From NCBI GenBank assembly GCA_013388855.1, contig JACAEM010000017.1, positions 1-64,000 on the forward strand: a stretch of DNA of 64,000 nt, in the 5' to 3' direction. Below are positions 63,130 through 64,000 of this stretch, piece by piece. The notes beneath the pieces are model-generated. The model saw only the letters and a list, made by a program, of their open reading frames with translations, made no database searches and was not told the origin of the DNA. Positions within the stretch are counted from its first letter, which is position 1, and the number at the start of each line of letters is the position of its first letter. Source of the DNA: Chloroflexota bacterium. Its GTDB lineage: Bacteria; Chloroflexota; Anaerolineae; Anaerolineales; Villigracilaceae. A program made the position numbers and the translations under genes.

Positions 63130-63966
63130 TTATTGTCTTCCTTCAACCGACATTTTGCGGCTGAATTGCACATCGGCTTGCTTCTGTCGTTGCATGCGTT
63201 GTGTCAGTTCGCCGGTGACGAGCGCTTGTTGCACCCTGGCGTCGCCATCCAGCAGACGAATTGCCAGCCAGCGCGCGTTGGGAATGCCTGGCGCCACCTG
63301 TTCGATCATCGGCACGAGTTCGTGAACAGCCTTTTGGAATTCCGGCGTACCCTCCACTCGCAGGGGCTTGGTGATGATGTCGCCGTTAATCAAGTCCGCG
63401 ACAGTGGCGATCAGGGTGTGGATGCCTTCACCGGTACGCGCAGTGATTGGCACAGCCGGGACTCCCAGATCGCGACTTAAGGAGCGTGCATCCACTTCGA
63501 TCCCTTTGCGTTTGGCTTCATCCATCAGATTAATCGCGACCACGACCTTGTCGGTAATCTCCATAACCTGCATCACCAGATTCAAATTACGTTCCAGCGC
63601 AGTTGCATCGGTGACAACGATGGTGCAATCGGGCTGCCCGAACAAAATGAAATCGCGTGCCACTTCTTCATCCTGCGAAGCGGAGAGGAGCGAGTATGTA
63701 CCTGGCAGGTCCACAAGTTTGTAACGCACGCCATTAAATTGGTAGCCACCTTCGGCGCGGGTCACGGTCTTGCCGGGCCAATTGCCGGTGTGTTGCTTGA
63801 GACCGGTCAGCGCATTGAAGACCGTGGATTTTCCGGTATTTGGGTTGCCTGCCAGGGCGACAACGCGGTCAAAGGTGCCGATCTTAAACCCCATTTGTTC
63901 CAGATTGTAAAAGGCGGGGCAGGTTTCACAATTCTCGGTGGGAGTCGCAAGTTTTTTTGTTGTCAT
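63130..63966 (-). CDS. feoB: FeoB small GTPase domain, separate protein
   Basis: 278 aa cytosolic G domain plus GDI-like helical domain. G1 GNPNTGKST (about 42-50), G3 DLPGTYSL, G4 NLMD; N-terminal CETCPAF contains a CxxC pair. GAGGAA precedes the start. Controls iron flux through the membrane half encoded downstream. FeoA, usually nearby, may lie beyond the window edge. Confidence 0.9.
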   Translation of the reverse strand: MTTKKLATPTENCETCPAFYNLEQMGFKIGTFDRVVALAGNPNTGKSTVFNALTGLKQHTGNWPGKTVTRAEGGYQFNGVRYKLVDLPGTYSLLSASQDEEVARDFILFGQPDCTIVVTDATALERNLNLVMQVMEITDKVVVAINLMDEAKRKGIEVDARSLSRDLGVPAVPITARTGEGIHTLIATVADLINGDIITKPLRVEGTPEFQKAVHELVPMIEQVAPGIPNARWLAIRLLDGDARVQQALVTGELTQRMQRQKQADVQFSRKMSVEGRQ

Positions 63967-64000
63967 AGTGTTTTCCTCAGCGTTGAACCTCGATTGAATA

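Overview
The window reads as one continuous stretch of bacterial chromosome, moderately GC-rich, with no insertion sequences, phage genes or CRISPR array. The gene content suggests a Gram-positive-like or monoderm anaerobe of the Chloroflexota (Anaerolineae-type). It has a SUF-only Fe-S operon with a SufR-type repressor, a group 3b NAD(P)-linked [NiFe] hydrogenase, a second multi-subunit [NiFe] hydrogenase with NuoE/F/G-like subunits, ScpA, a split FeoB, a glycogen cluster and short TatA. There is no rRNA or other taxonomic marker, so this assignment is an inference.

Layout. 1-7400: a membrane-anchored cyclophilin, then a minus-strand sulfur/redox module: ArsR regulator, octaheme tetrathionate-reductase-family cytochrome, a heptaheme cytochrome c fused to a membrane cytochrome b, and two YeeE/YedE sulfur-transport proteins, the second carrying a rhodanese-like domain and a C-terminal GGGCG tail. 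7500-15750: an XRE-cupin regulator, sufT, sufR and the divergent operon sufC-sufB-sufD-(unknown)-sufS-sufU-Rieske protein. 15800-22450 (minus): a PIG-L deacetylase, a methyltransferase and the 3b hydrogenase operon (cNMP-domain protein, beta, gamma, delta, alpha, protease), mostly with ATGA-type stop/start overlaps. 22589-34700 (plus): hisS, then DRTGG protein, CBS-ATPase, DRTGG protein and PHP protein, followed by an operon encoding NuoE/HydC, an ATPase, a cysteine-less thioredoxin-like ferredoxin relative, HydB, HydA, HydS, HydL and a protease.

34800-43600: GNAT, tRNA-His, glgA-glgC-malQ, hsp20, lon and a receiver protein. 43700-60000: mogA, efp, a Cys-rich protein, a HAD-DinB fusion, fabF-fabH, tatA, mgtC, a YyaL-type protein, pabBC, vanZ-like, scpA, moaC-cupin-moaD-moaE, a second fabF, rplS and a class I amidotransferase. 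59500-64000: a frameshifted secreted glycosidase, bacteriohemerythrin and split feoB.

How it fits together: the dominant theme is anaerobic redox chemistry. Two cytosolic hydrogenases balance NAD(P)H, ferredoxin and H2. The HydB-type subunit with its C-terminal 2x[4Fe-4S] domain points to electron bifurcation. The multiheme module probably passes quinol electrons to a sulfur or nitrogen oxyanion. SUF and FeoB supply iron-sulfur clusters and iron. Related TGTGA/TCACA palindromes upstream of the hydrogenase operon and the multiheme module suggest shared redox control. The most unusual points are the loss of cluster cysteines in two thioredoxin-like domains of the hydrogenase system, and a rhodanese-like domain without its cysteine that ends in a SoxY-like glycine-cysteine tail.
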